Source: Apricaphanius iberus
Lineage: Eukaryota > Chordata > Actinopteri > Cyprinodontiformes > Aphaniidae
Assembly: GCA_028564705.1 (NCBI GenBank)
Contig: JAPXFQ010000350.1
Coordinates: 62,001-126,000, forward strand
Length of the DNA: 64,000 nt
Direction: 5' to 3'
Part shown: one piece after another, positions 30,996 through 43,901 of the stretch
How positions within the stretch are numbered: the stretch's first letter is position 1
How the letters are laid out: each line of letters starts with the position of its first letter
Made by a program: the position numbers and the translations under genes
The notes under the pieces: model-generated
Databases searched by the model: none
The model's input: only the letters and a program-made list of their open reading frames with translations
What the model was told of the DNA's origin: nothing

Positions 30996-31875
30996 AGTTG
31001 AGAGACATCAGCTTTGAGAACTTCACTCTTCTTAAAGCTCATGTCATATGATCCTGTGCGGATAATACATTTTTTAAAACCTGGATGAAGACCAATGATA
31101 AAAGGAATCTTCTCAGTAATTTTTCTGACAGTGTTCTTTGGGCAGCCGTAAGCAGAAGATTTCAATCCCAATCAATGAACTATCATGCTGGGGAGGCTAT
31201 TACTTTATTATTTGTCCGATTCACTCTCCTTTATTTTTCCCTTTGATCTTTGGTGTTTCTGGGAGTTGCCTTGTCATGTATTGGGGAGTTTCTTACTCTC
31301 CTTTGTTTGCGGCTAAATTTCTCCTGCTGGCCTTGACCAATCGCGAGGGCTGTGTCATCTATCAGAGAGTTTAGGGCTGTAAATCTATTTTTAGAGAGAT
31401 TCCAAGTTAAGAAGAGTACTTAAAAGGGAGAAAAAAGGTGGGAGAAAAGGTAGCAGATCAAGAGCTTGGACATAGGCTGCTCCTCCTTCAACTGTTAGGC
31501 ACAGACTCAATGCACTTTAGCATCAACAATACAAAAAAAAACAAGCAGAACATTGTTGTATATGCAAAATTCAGTGGAGTTAAGAGAATACAGGCCTTCA
31601 TTTTGCAGAGACCAGAGAACAATGTGATATGACAACATTATGCTGAATTTCATGTTATCTAACTGTAATATTGTTGGACATACACTAGATGGCAGCTCGA
31701 ACCAACATATCAAATAATTCATTTACTCAATTTCACTACTTGCAATCACATGTAGGCTGTTGCTGTAATGTGATTTTTTTTTTTTTTAAATTAAAACAAC
31801 AAAAACTAAATAAAAAATAGGTTAAAACGGTGTTTTCCAATCAATTCAGAAAGTTAATTTAAAACGGATGAGATC
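30996..31875. other. RSU1 intron, unclassified
   Basis: Short open stretches only. Nothing recognisable apart from A and T runs. Confidence 0.35.
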
Positions 31876-32046
31876 AGGGCGGCTGTGGCTGAGATGTTGA
31901 CTTGCAACCTGGAAATCAAGGGTTGGATACCTTCTTCCACCTACTGTATGATGTTGTGTCCATGGGCAAGACATTTTCCCTACCTTCCCTACTGGTGGTG
32001 GTCAAACAGTGCCTGGCTTCTGTTAGTCTGTCCCTGGGCAGCCATG
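31876..32046 (+). mobile_element. tRNA-headed SINE
   Basis: The head GGCGGCTGTGGCTGAGATGTTGA-like sequence, then AACCTGGAAATCAAGGGTTGG in the B-box place and TGGGCAAGACATTTTCCC, is the layout of fish tRNA-derived SINEs with a conserved central domain. It runs into AAATC repeats shared with the neighbouring LINE tail. Confidence 0.55.
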
Positions 32047-32960
32047 GCTACAGTCAAATCAAATCAAATCAAATTTATTTATAAGGCACTTTTCATACAT
32101 AACAGTAACACAAAGTGCCTTACACAGGCTAAAAACAAAAGCAACAACAACATTAAGAACAAGGGAAAGAAAAGACCCACCCCTCCCGCACATATCCACA
32201 CCCCAAAACAAGCCCACATTCACACCAACACACACTCACACCAACATACACTCACACCAACATACACTCACACGGCAGACCGAAGGCCCCACACCAAGGG
32301 GCAGGGGCCCACCAGTCACCCAGGCCAGAGCCCTCCGCAATACAGCTCCCCCGCCGGCCAGCCAGACATCGCACCTGGTGTGGCCGTCCCCCAAGAGGAG
32401 AAACTGGAGCTAACGCTGGGTGAAAATCATAAAACAGAACAAAACTTAAAGTACAACAAAACTTTGGTAAAATAAGGTAAGAAGTAAACAGAATCACTAA
32501 AATAAATAAGAAGTAATAAATAAATAGTAAATAATAAAAAGATAAATAAAATAAAAGAGAATAATTACAAACTTGCTAAAATAGACTAAAATAGAAGCAA
32601 CTAAAATAGCAGATCATCAGTTAAAAGCTAGACTAAAAAGGTGAGTCTTGAGCCGCTTTTTTAAAACATCAACATTCTCTGCGGCCCTGAGATCCTGCGG
32701 CAGGCTGTTCCACAGGCGGGGACCATAGTAACTAAAAGCCGCTTCCCCGTGTGTTCTAGATCTAATCCGTGGAATGGTTAATAGGCCGGCGCCGGACGAC
32801 CTCAGGGTCCGTGAGGGTCCTAGCAAGCGTGTGAATATAAGAGTGAATGATAATGGAATTGTAAAGCACTATATATAGATCTATTATGATTAAAGCATTT
32901 AACCCGTCATTAAAAGGTCTTAACATATTGTAATATTTCAGACTGGGTGAACTTTTTGTT
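32047..32960 (-). mobile_element. L2-type LINE 3' end
   Basis: The left edge has (AAATC)n and TTTATTTATAAGGCACTTTTCA, the usual L2 tail, on the minus strand. At 32617-32826 the frame reads TIPRIRSRTHGEAAFSYYGP then RLWNSLPQDLRAAENVDVLK, the conserved C-terminal end of L2 ORF2. The sequence between is 3' UTR with CACACTCACACCAACAT repeats. Confidence 0.7.
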
Positions 32961-32961
32961 A

Positions 32962-35268
32962 CAGAGCTCAGCATAAATGAGTACAGCCAACTATAATTGA
33001 GAAGGGAAACAATTTCTTTACATAAAAGGTGAGTACTACAAGAAGATCAGCAAGGCACTGTTGTGCTGCACAGCACTATAACGACTGCCCTTCCCGAGAG
33101 AAGAAGAGGTGGTTCTAGAAGAGGAGGAAGAAAACCTTGTGGCCGCGATCCCAGAAGATTTTAATGGCCGATTAGCCCGCAATCACATCAACACTATGCA
33201 TTAAATTTATTTGTATCTCATTATGGACATATAATAAATATAAATAAGTAGACAAATAACAATGAAGGACATTAAATGAAACAATTACATTAAATAATGA
33301 TCAAAAGTCTATTTGAAACTAAATGCATAAAAATGGCATCAAATTAACATGTAAAATGTGCTAAATAGAATATAAACATAATTTACAAAACAGTAAATGA
33401 GAGACTGTCTTGTTCCGATAAACTGTAACTGTCCCTTGTCTGATGCTGGAGGAGGAGTTTTATTTCTAATTTAACTTTTTACAGCTGTAGCTTTCCTTGT
33501 TCAGTCTTAACTTTGCTGTCTGGATCTCAACTCCGTATATCTCTGTTTCCAGGAGGGCTCTCTGTAGCTCATCTTGGTCTCGTTTTCGTTTCTGGGAACA
33601 GCATCTTTTTAGGAGCTCCTCCTGTGTCACTGACGTGGGGATTTCCTCTTCCTGTCGCTCATTTGATTCTTCAATATTTGAATAATTTTAATAAAACAAA
33701 GGGCGAAGGATTATTGAGGGCTTTTCATGAATGACCCACCACTGGTGGCTGTGAAGTCTCCCCCTTCCACAGAGCAGCACTCATCCTCCCAGTTCTCTTT
33801 ATCAGCTGACGTGGGCATTGACCTGTCAACTCCATTAAGGCTGACAAAAGCAGGGGAATCCTCTCCAAAGATATTCGTAACCATAGCGCTGTATGGTGAA
33901 ACTTTTGGAAGAGGACCCTCACCAGTCTGGGGATTTTTAAGGGCAGACTGCTGTTTTTTTGCTCTAGATAAAAGATCCTTCCATTTTTTTTCTCACCTCC
34001 TCAACTGTACACACTCCGTTATTACATACATTGTTGATGGCGGCTGTGATCATCTTTGTACATCTTTGTGCTCCGCATGAAGATCTTAAAGTTTCTTTAT
34101 CTTGTCTCATCATTGCTGCACTTGGGGCCAATGCATTACTAGGTAACGAGCAGAGCAATGCTTGTATCCTCGTGAACGCGCAGACTACGACCAGGCACAG
34201 CTGCGAATGACTGTAGTCTGCGTTGGTGCACTCGGTCCTAACTCCAGTTATAACGTCTGACCTACTTCTGGCGTAGGGGTTAGGACTGGCTTAAGGTAGG
34301 ACCAGCTGGTGCACTCCGCCACTGATGAGAAGGGTTGAAGAAAATGCAAGTTCACTGCAGTTAGCTAAAGCAGTAGAAAGCCAAACTGGAGTGACCGTTT
34401 TCCGGGACACCATACGGCGCACACTGCAGATGAATGGCATGCTGGGTATTGTCCATGAAGGAAGCCTCTCCTAAAGCCCATGCTGAAAAAATAAAGACTA
34501 CTGGGACTCTATACTCTGGAGTAATGAGACCAAGATCACTGTTTTTGGAACTAATGGTTTAAAACCTGTATGGTGTCGTAAAGGTGAGGATTTCAAAGAA
34601 AAATGCATGGTGCCTGCAGTGAAACATGGTGGTGGCAGTGTCATTATGTGGGGCTGCATGAGTGCTGCTGGTGTTGGGGAGCTGCATTTCATTGATGGTA
34701 TCATGAACTCAATAATGTACTGCTCTATACCGAAGGAGAAAATGCTGCCATCACTTTTCCAACACGACAATGATCCAAAAACACAACATCTGAAGCTACT
34801 GTTGCATTTCTGAAGAACAGGGTGAAGGTGATTGAATGGCCAAGTATTTCTCCTGATCTGAACCCAATCTGTGGGGAATTCTGAAGCGACAAGTTGAGAA
34901 TCCCTCTCCATCCAGCATCCAGGCTCTAAAATAGGTTATTCTTGAAGAATTGAAAAAGATAGATGTTGCCTACATAATGCCTAGAAGACTTGGTGCTGTC
35001 CTTAAAAATAATTTTGCTCATAAAAAAATACTAGATGTAGTATTTTTTGTTGCAGGGTGTATTCATTTTTGCTTCAACCAATTTGAGTAAAACCGAAGAT
35101 TTAGTGATCTAAATTAGATTATTAACCTTAATTTCATGTTATGGAGTTAAATAAATGCTCAATAAAACTCGGCCTTGTGAAAAGTTTGGAAATTGTTCTT
35201 TTGTTCATTGAGCTACTGATTAAATTCCTACTTTTTAAAGGGAGTGTACTCATTTATGCAGAGCACTG
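32962..35268 (+). mobile_element. Tc1/mariner element with internal Harbinger debris
   Basis: Ends CAGAGCTCAGCATAAATGAG and the inverse of CAGTGCTCTGCATAAATGAG, each flanked by TA (32960-32961 and 35269-35270). Transposase remains at about 34320-34960: WSNETKITVFG with the first catalytic residue, HDNDPKTQHL with the second Asp region, and SPDLNPI. The region 33030-34310 is foreign Harbinger sequence. Frame breaks are frequent. Confidence 0.75.
33030..34310. mobile_element. PIF/Harbinger remnants (transposase tail and Myb-like gene)
   Basis: At about 33100-33200 on the + strand the frame EEEEENLVAAIPEDFNGRLA then RNHINTMH and stop resembles a Harbinger transposase C terminus. At 34158-33725 on the minus strand ITAAINNVCNNGVCTVEEVRKK and FGEDSPAFVS-type blocks match the Myb/SANT-like partner protein, with a frame break near 33960. 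The two genes converging at opposite ends is a known Harbinger layout. Confidence 0.55.
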
Positions 35269-35365
35269 TAGGTTAACCTTGCTAGATTTTCTAATGATCA
35301 TCGTGAATTCGGAATAAGTGTGAAGAGTTATGCTAATTGGTATACATCTGACTTGTATTTTCCAG

Positions 35366-35448
35366 CTACCCTTAGAGCGCTGTATTTAAGCGACAACGAC
35401 TTCGAAGTTCTTCCTGCTGACATTGGGAAGCTGACAAAGCTGCAAATA
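35366..35448 (+). CDS. RSU1: RSU1 coding exon 5
   Basis: Bordered by TTTTCCAG and GTAAGT. It encodes TLRALYLSDNDFEVLPADIG then KLTKLQI, about residues 134-161, and ends on a codon boundary. Confidence 0.95.
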
Positions 35449-35796
35449 GTAAGTTCATCCCTGTACTAGTACTACTAGTTACACAACTTTTGCTGATAAG
35501 GTTGTTTTTTTTACTGTCAGGCACAAAATGAATGTTAATACACTAATGTATGGGATATTCACAGAGTTTTTCTATTTGTGACGGAGCAGGAAGGTATGGT
35601 TAGTTTGAATTGGTGGCAGGGTTTAGGGTTCATCACAGTGTCAGACCTTGTGTTACTTGGAGAAACTGTTATAATCCTAAGAAGTCCTTCTCAGTTTCAG
35701 CAAGTTGGATGTTAAAATATGAAGGGCAAAATAATGGTGGAAATCAATATGTGATGCTAATCTATATTTATCCTTATGTTTCTTTTTTGTTTCCAG

Positions 35797-35911
35797 CTGA
35801 GTCTCCGAGATAATGATCTGATCTCACTACCTAAGGAGATTGGGGATCTGGCTCAACTTAAAGAACTTCACATCCAGGGCAACAGACTAACTGTTCTTCC
35901 TCCTGAACTTG
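35797..35911 (+). CDS. RSU1: RSU1 coding exon 6
   Basis: Bordered by TGTTTCCAG and GTACTT. It encodes [20 protein letters not shown] then [18 protein letters not shown], about residues 162-199, the last full leucine-rich repeats. It is separated from the previous exon by only 348 bp. This is the sole RSU1 intron, besides the first two, free of large transposons. Confidence 0.95.
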
Positions 35912-36475
35912 GTACTTCCAACACACATGCACAGTCTGTTCCATCATCTCCCATTGAGCTATACTCTCCTTTTATCACTACCTCACCTTAATGTTAACAG
36001 GACATCAAATGAATGTATTTTAGCAACTGGGGATTGTCTTTATTGAGTTTTCAATAAATCAACCATAAGAGGGCAAGCTTTGCTGCAAGGTTTTTTCCCC
36101 TCAGTTTTCTGCATAATTTACTGTAATTCATTTAAATTAGCATTTTTTTGCCTTGTGATGAAGCTAAAAGACGTTCTAAGACATGTAGTGCCATTCATTC
36201 AACAGATACACTGATTTCTATTGACTGTTACAATTACTTATTTTACTTGCTGCATGCATTAGCAACTTGATGCCAATATATCTCATTATTCACCACATAC
36301 ATTCATGCCTGCTTGGTTTTTAAAATACAACAGTATAAAGCCCCCCTTTTGTTGTGTTTTTAATCTAAAATGTTGTGATTTTTAAGATTCCTCTGTTGCA
36401 CCAACAAATTATAGCCAACTACACACGTCACGCTAAATTTTGAATGCAGTGACAAAGATAAAATATTTTCTGTAA
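35912..36475. other. RSU1 intron 6 start, nothing recognised
   Basis: AT-rich unique-looking sequence. Confidence 0.35.
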
Positions 36476-37010
<535 letters not shown>

Positions 37011-37320
37011 GCTCCCTATTAAATTCAATTCAAATCACTTTTGTTTATGTAGCGCAGATTTACAATAAGTAGTTTCAATACAAGTATACAAACTTTCCAA
37101 TCAGTTAAGGTCACATTTATTTGTATAGCACATTTATAACAGTAAATGCTGCCCCAAAGTGCTGAACAACACAACACATGTATAATGCAGATATAAGTAT
37201 ACAGACAACCCACAAAATAAAAGTCACAAGTTATAAAACAAAACATTTAGTCAATAAAATCAACCACTAACCAATTGGGTTCTCAGTCATCCGGTATTAA
37301 ACGGCAAATCAAAGAGATAT

Positions 37321-37328
37321 GTTTTAAG
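37321..37328. repeat. hAT target-site duplication, left (GTTTTAAG)
   Basis: Exact match to 39966-39973. Confidence 0.9.
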
Positions 37329-39965
37329 TAGGGCTGAACGATAAATTGCAAATGCAATTAAATCGCAATTTGGTAAAATGCGATTTCCTAATCGCAAAGG
37401 CTGCGATTTGACTTGATTAAACATACCACCATACCATACCACTTTATTTATAAAGCACGTTCATACACAGCCGAGGCCGACCAAAGTGCTGTACATCAAA
37501 ACAACAATAGAAAACAGAACCAAGCAATAAAATAGAGAAACACATTAAGATAAGGCAAAACTATGCCACATTAAAAGCCAGAGAATAAAAATGAGCCTTC
37601 AGGCGGGATTTAAAAACAGAAAGTGAGGGGGCCAACCTCACTGCCATGGGGAGTTGGTTCCAGAGGCGAGGTGCACAGATCGAGAATGCACGTTCCCCTC
37701 GCATCCTCGTTCGAACCCGTGGGACCTGCAGGAGGCGGTGCTCTGCTGACCGAAGTGACCGGCCTGGTAGATATGGCTGAACCAGCTGAGACAAATACGG
37801 GGGCGCGTACAAGTAAAGTGACTTAAAAACAAAAAGTAAAATTTTAAAACGAATACGGAAACGTACCGGGAGCCAGTGGAGCCGGGCCAAAACGGGGGTG
37901 ACATGCTCCATTCGTCTAGTGCCAGTCAAAAGGCGAGCAGCCGCGTTTTGTACTAGCTGTAAGCGTGCAGTTGCAGCAGTAGTCGACCCATAAAAAAGAG
38001 AGTTTGCGTAATCCAGACGTGAAATCACAAATGCATGAATTACAGTATGCAAATCACATTTAGTCAGGATGGGCTTCAATTTTGACAGCCGGCGGAGCTG
38101 AAAGAAGCAGGATCTCACCACCTGGCTAATGTGAGAGTCCATCCTTAATTCACAGTCCAGAATCACACCAAGGTTTGTAATAGTGGGTTTCACTAAGCTC
38201 GAGAAGCAGGGCGGCAGGACAGGGCTCAATGCAGCGGGCGAGGGAGGAACAAATAAAAGAGCCTCTAACTTAGACATTCAATGATTCAATGATTCAAATG
38301 TAAGAAATTGTTAGAGAGCCAGTCCTTGGCTTCATTCAGGCAATCCACGGCTGATTGCAGCGACTCTTGGGGTTTAAAAGAAACATAAAATTGGCAGTCG
38401 TCGGCATACAAATGATAAAAAAGGCCATATCACCTAAAAATAGCTGCCAAAGGAAGGATGTAAAGATTAAAAAGCAAAGGTCCTAAAATAGAGCCCTGGG
38501 GGACCCCACAGGGCAGAGGGGAGGCCTCAGATGCACAGTCCCCCAACCTTACACAAAAACTTCTATCACTAATATAGGATCTTAACCAGTCAAGGGCAGT
38601 TCCCTGAATACCCACAACCTGGTTCAATCGGGACAAAAGTATGAAATGGTCCACGGTGTCAAAGGCTGCTGTAAGGTCCAGCAGAACCATCAGGACATAT
38701 GACCCGCAATCCGTAGACCGCAGAACATCATTAAAAACTCTGAGGAGGGCGGACTCAGTGCTGTGACCAGCCCGGAACCCAGATTGCAAAGGATCCAAGA
38801 TATTAAAGGTCTGTAGGTAGTCTGACAGCTGGGTAAACACGGCTTTCTCAAGAAGCTTGGATAAAAACGGGAGTTTGGAAATAGGGCGGAAGTTTTCCAG
38901 GGTGGTAGGGTCCAAGCTGGCTTTCTTTAGGATCGGCTGGACCACTGCTTGTTTAAAAGCCTGAGGAACAGCTCCAGAAGTCAAGCTTGCATTAATAATG
39001 TTTTGGACGGGATAACCAACCACTGGGAAAACACAACCAAGAGAACCATCCATTGTGGGTGTGATCGAGGCTCTGATATGATCAATTTTTGAACAGAAGA
39101 AATTTAGAAACTTTGTGCAGAGGTCATCAGATATATTAGCCAGAGCAGGTTCACTGGAGAGAAAATAATTCAATACAGAAAATAATACTCGCTGGTTGCC
39201 AGGATGACTGTGGATAATGTCAGAGAAATAATTCTTTCGAACATATCTGGTAAAGTCACGTTACTTGCAAACAGCTCAAAGAATGCAGGGAGATAAGGAA
39301 ACGCTGCACTTTAACCCGTTATAAAATGACCTAAAGCTTAACAGAATCCAACACTGCTCAATATTTGGTACCAAAGAGGAACAGTACATCAGTTGTGAGA
39401 AATTATATCAGCTACTAAAACGTTGATGCTGGCAACGCCAGGCAATGCAGAACCCGCCTTACTGCCTTACGAGATACAGTACGAACCTTTATCAACAACT
39501 AAGAACATCACACCACATACTGACCTGAGATCAAACCGCTCTACAGAGCCATACCAGAGTCTGAACGTGCATTAGATCGATGGTGAATTAAAAATAAGAG
39601 CTTGTTGCTTAAAGCATCCTACTTCCTGGATAACCACATGGAGGAAAACATTGCAGCCGGAGGGAATTATTAGCTGGGATCAAAAGGAAGAAAACCTTGA
39701 TTGCAGAACGACGGCGATCACCATCGAGTGTGATGATTAGAAGTAGATAAAGTTGTTAATATTTGCCTTTGTCTTAAAATAAGTCTATCTTATGGAATAG
39801 AATAAATTATGTATAAAATCTGTTTATAATACAAAGTATTTTTGCTTGCATTAATTAAAAAATGCATGACAAAAGCCCCACAAAAATAATTCCATATTAA
39901 ATCGCAATCGCAATATTGAAGAAAAAAATTGCAATTAGATTATTTTCCAAAATCGTTCAGCCATA
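37329..39965. mobile_element. 2.6-kb hAT element carrying an L2 LINE
   Basis: Ends TAGGGCTGAACGAT and the inverse of TATGGCTGAACGAT, with an exact 8-bp duplication, which is diagnostic of hAT. The arms contain many AATCGCAATT-like subterminal repeats. There is no transposase. The interior from about 37420 to 39190 is a separate minus-strand L2 fragment, either inserted later or carried as cargo. Confidence 0.85.
37561..39173 (-). pseudogene. L2 ORF2 C-terminal half inside the hAT element
   Basis: The block at 39173-38430 gives FRPISKLPFLSKLLEKAVFT, GFRAGHSTESALLRVFNDVL, LLDLTAAFDTVDH and CGVPQGSILGPLLFNLY. A frame break follows before YADDCQFYVSFKP (about 38415). The block at 38277-37561 ends in RAFSICAPRLWNQLPMAVRL. 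Catalytic Asp positions are present. The frame break suggests it is inactive. Confidence 0.85.
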
Positions 39966-40518
39966 GTTTTAAGTTGGGACTTGAAGTGCTCTAAACTCTG
40001 GGAAGCTTTTAAATGACGAGGTAGACTGTTCCACATCCTTGGGCCAGCTACCGAAAACGCTCTATCGCCACGGCTCTTTAAGCCGGTTTTTGGAACAACT
40101 AGAAGCACTTCGAAGCTAGACCATAACCATCTGCCAGGAGAGTACATTTTCAGCAGTTCAGAAATATAAGATGTAGTAAGACCACACAAAGATTTAAAAA
40201 CAACCAGTTATATTTTAAAATGGATCCTGTAAGTAACCGGAAGCCAATGAAGGGATTCCAGAACAGGGGTTATATGTTCCCGCTTGCTGGTGCCAGTTAG
40301 CAGGCGAGCTGGTGCATTCTGAACCAATTGCAGACGATGCAGGGAAGACTGATCCAGACCAACATAAAGATAGTTTCAGTAATCCCACCAGCAGGACACA
40401 AACAAATTAATATTTTGCTCAAAGATTCTAGCAGGGAGATATGGTTTAAACTTAGCTAGTAGCCTAAGGTGATAAAAGCCTGACTCAACAACTGCACTAA
40501 CCTGTTTGTTAAACCTAC

Positions 40519-41271
40519 TGCTGCGTTCACACCTCCCCTAACGGCAGCGTCAGATGCGGCAAGATGACATGTAAAGTCTACTGTCGAGTACGTCAGAGGT
40601 CCGTCAAAGTCTCTGCGGTGCGTTGAGTACGTTGGCTCCGTCAACTTCACTTGCGTTACATACGGCAACGCAGTAACGCAGAAGTTGAGCAAGCTGAACT
40701 TTTGAAGAACCCAACGCAGTTAACGCAGTGCTGCAACCAATCAGAGCTTCTCACTGTAGTGATGTCGCTATACACATATCTTGAATGAAGCGCGGGGCCA
40801 GTGAAAACATTTTCAACAAATGCAAATTTATAAAATCAGACAGATTGAAAGACGCTCCTAAAGAGGAATAGAGTGCCTGTAGTTGGTGTCCTGGTAGGAG
40901 ATTTGAGCTCCGAAGTGGCCCAGGAGGACGTAAAATTAGGCGTGGGACAGACGGAAGTACTGCTGAAAGCGAACCTCATCGATACGTAGCTCCTGGAGGA
41001 AATGGTTAAACTCCCCAAACTCAGAACGCATCCGTTGAATAGGGTGTGCCCACAAACTGCGCTGATGTAGCCGAAGTCGACGTTGTCTAGCTTTATTTAG
41101 CAAATAAAGCCAAGCCACATGCTCGATACTATCCGCCATAGTTCAGAACGTACGCCAACAGAAGAATCCCGCCCACGCGTTGTTTTTCCTCAGATTCAAG
41201 CGATGCATGCTTTTTATGACATGCATCAACCTTCATCCGACGCATCCAACGGATGCGATCTGAACGCAGCA
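40519..41271 (-). mobile_element. Harbinger-type element with transposase N terminus
   Basis: Ends TGCTGCGTTCACAC and the inverse CTGAACGCAGCA pair. Inside, the minus-strand block at 41139-40936 reads RLHQRSLWAHPIQRMRSEFG then EFNHFLQELRIDEVRFQQYF, the N-terminal region typical of fish Harbinger transposases. It continues in another frame as GHFGAQISY-type sequence. The catalytic part is absent, so this is a deletion derivative. Confidence 0.65.
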
Positions 41272-41840
41272 TTAAAGGATTCATCTGAAAAGACTACAAC
41301 ATTTTTTACACAGGGTTTTAGAAACAAGGAGGAGGAACCACGGGGACAAATGACGCTGTTTACTTAGTCAGAATTACCAAAAGTGAGAATCTCAGTTTTT
41401 AAATCATTTAATTTCAGGTAAAACTGGCATGAAATTCCCCGCAACATTAGCGCCCTTTTTAGACACTCTAAGTACCTTAATACTATATCAAAGGATGGCT
41501 TGCCGTAATTCAGCCATGTTGTAGAATAGCCGGTGTGACGAGGTAGCCCTTCTGTTACATAATCACAGAACGACCGGGTTTCGGAGGGCGGGGCCTAGGC
41601 TATGCGCTTCTGTGTTCAATGAGTGTCTAATGATATTTCGAATATTCAGCTATAATATATAATCTTTTTTTCCCCAAATAAAAGCATACTAGCACCAATG
41701 CTACATAAACAAACTGGGGTATTAGCTGTGAAGCTAATTCTAAATGTTAGCTATGAAGCTAATTGTAAAGCGAACAACTCAAACAATGCCACAATGTCTA
41801 CTAACAGCTGAAGGACATTATTGAGGAAATATGCTTACTT
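41272..41840. other. RSU1 intron, mixed L2 and unclassified repeat
   Basis: The first 150 bp probably continue the preceding L2. The rest is repeat-like without readable motifs (GAAGCTAATT units near 41730-41770). Confidence 0.3.
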
Positions 41841-41849
41841 GTACAGGGA

Positions 41850-42229
41850 TATTTACTGGTTCACGGAGAGTTGGTATTAATCCTGGTAGAAGTTTAAGAC
41901 GATCTGTGAATCCACCGCTGTCTTGTCCCAAGTTGAAAAAACAGTCGTCCTAGAAATGTTTGCCACAAACTACTACAAGCTTCGGCAGTTGGTCGGGCAC
42001 ATTCCCAGCATACATAAAATATCTAGAAGCTTTTCAGTGGCTCAGAAGTGGGGAGGACAAAAAGATTTATGTTCTCTTTTGTACACCCAGGTACAGTGCA
42101 GTTTGGATACGGTCTGGACTCCATGCTGTTGGTTTGTTGTTTACCTGTTACTGTAGCTCTCTGTGCCGCGGAGGGAGGGACTTGGAGGGCATAGTTCGGG
42201 GAAGGGGATAATTGGCTGGAACTCAACAC
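41850..42229 (-). pseudogene. THAP-domain fragment (P/Kolobok-type transposon or THAP gene)
   Basis: On the minus strand PNCTVPGCTKENINLFVLPT gives the first Cys pair of a THAP zinc finger. After a frame break come VCGKHF-like sequence (second Cys and His) and a PTLRE-type motif. Order and spacing match the THAP DNA-binding domain. Frame breaks make it a fossil. THAP domains occur in P-element, Kolobok and host proteins, so the source is open. Confidence 0.5.
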
Positions 42230-43412
42230 GTAATATGCCGAAACGTGTCGTCATATGCCGAACTGCCAAACAGCAGGGGGGGGATTTGGGAACAATTTAA
42301 AAAAAACACTGAACTTTAAAAAGATATCTCTGGGCACATTTCACTCCTTTGAATACTTTGCTACAGAGATAAAAGAGCCAAAAAAGTTCTTAGTCATAAA
42401 TATGTACAAACCCCCCAAAGCTACTGTAGCTCAAACTTCATTAATGACCTCAATGACCTTGTTTCTGTAATACATATTGAATATGAGCAACTAATTATTG
42501 TGGGAGATTTGAACATTCATACTGACAACCCCCAGGATAGATGGACTAAAGCACTAAGTGATACTCTCAATAACTGGTCTAACCCAACATGTCAAACAAC
42601 CAACACAAACAAGGTCACACCTTAGACTTAATCATTAGCAAAGGACTGAAAATCTCTAACAACTCCATAGTGGATGTTGCATTATCTGACCACTTCTGCA
42701 TCTTCTTTGAAAGCATTATCCCGGCTAAACTATCTAATCAAAATAAGACTTTAAACAAATTTACTGCTCTAACTCACCCACCCACCTCACTCTCTGTTAA
42801 CAACCTGGTAGATAACTTTTTCTCTAAAGTCTCAGACATCATCGATACCATTGCTCCAACTAAAGATAAAGTAGTCTCAGGTAGATACAAGTCTCCATGA
42901 ACCAACAATCCTATGGTATGTAGTGAAAAAAGTGAGTGCCATCAGGCCAAAAGAAAATGGAGGAAAACTCAACTCCAGGTTCACTATGAGATCTACAAAA
43001 ACAGGCTGAACAAATATAAGTTTACTCTGAAAACTGCAATAGACACATTCTTCTCTGAAATCATTAACACAAACATTAATAACACTTCTAGAAATTAGAA
43101 GATCAATCTGTAAAGCAGCCCCCAACCCTCCACCATTTTCTTTCCCATGTAAAAATAAAAATAATGCAGATAAAATGTCTGATTTCAAAAAACTGAATTG
43201 ATCACATCTTGATGAAAATATTAAGCAGTTGAACTCCTCCTCTTGCTGCCTTGATATCTTACCCACAGCTTTTTTAAAGAAAGTTCTCCCTGTCATTAAG
43301 TTGGATCTGATGCAAATAGTTAGCACATCCCTCCAGTCAGGTGTTTTCCCCCAGGCCCTCAAAACAGCAGTTATCAAACCCCTATTAAAGAAGAACAGCC
43401 TTAGACAATACC

Positions 43413-43901
43413 TTGATGCAGAATTATAGGCCAATCTCTAATCTCCCATTCATCACTAAGATTATTGAAAAAACTGTATCTCAACAGCTACCTACATTCC
43501 TGAAAATGAATTACTCCTTAGATAATTTTCAATCTGGTTTCCGTGCTCATCACAGCACTGAGACTGCCCTCGTCAAAGTTTTCAATGACATCCACATAAA
43601 TACAGACAGCAGTAAAACTACAGTGTTGGTTCTGTTGGACCTCAGTGCAGCGTTTGACACTGTTGATCATACAATATTACTGGAACGATTAGAGAGCTGG
43701 GTCGGACTCACTGGTACAGCTCTTCAATGGTTCAAAGCTTATCTCAAAAATATGCAGTTCTTTGTGTCCATCGGAAATTTCTCATCAGAACAAACAGAAA
43801 TCACATGTGGGGTCCCCCAGGGCTCCATCCTGGGACCCCTTCTGTTCAATATTTATATGCTTCCACTAACCAAGATTATAGCAGCCAATCAGATTAGCTA
43901 G
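43413..43901 (+). pseudogene. L2 reverse transcriptase segment
   Basis: This 162-residue frame covers reverse transcriptase motifs from NYRPISNLPF through LDLSAAFDTVDH to GVPQGSILGPLLFNIY. It stops (TAG) just before the catalytic aspartate box, which continues beyond the stop as YPDDTQLYI. Confidence 0.85.

Larger units (their letters stand above)
37020..40510 (-). mobile_element. L2-type LINE interrupted by a hAT element
   Basis: The left piece (37020-37328) is the 3' UTR and tail. The right piece (39974-40510) holds the ORF2 end (SRGDRAFSVAGPRMWNSLPR) and preceding sequence on the minus strand. Removing 37329-39965 plus one GTTTTAAG copy restores a continuous L2 3' end. Confidence 0.75.

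Noticed and set aside
32201..32275. CRISPR-like array from CACACTCACACCAACAT units
   Set aside because: Short tandem repeats without unique spacers, inside an L2 3' UTR of a vertebrate genome.
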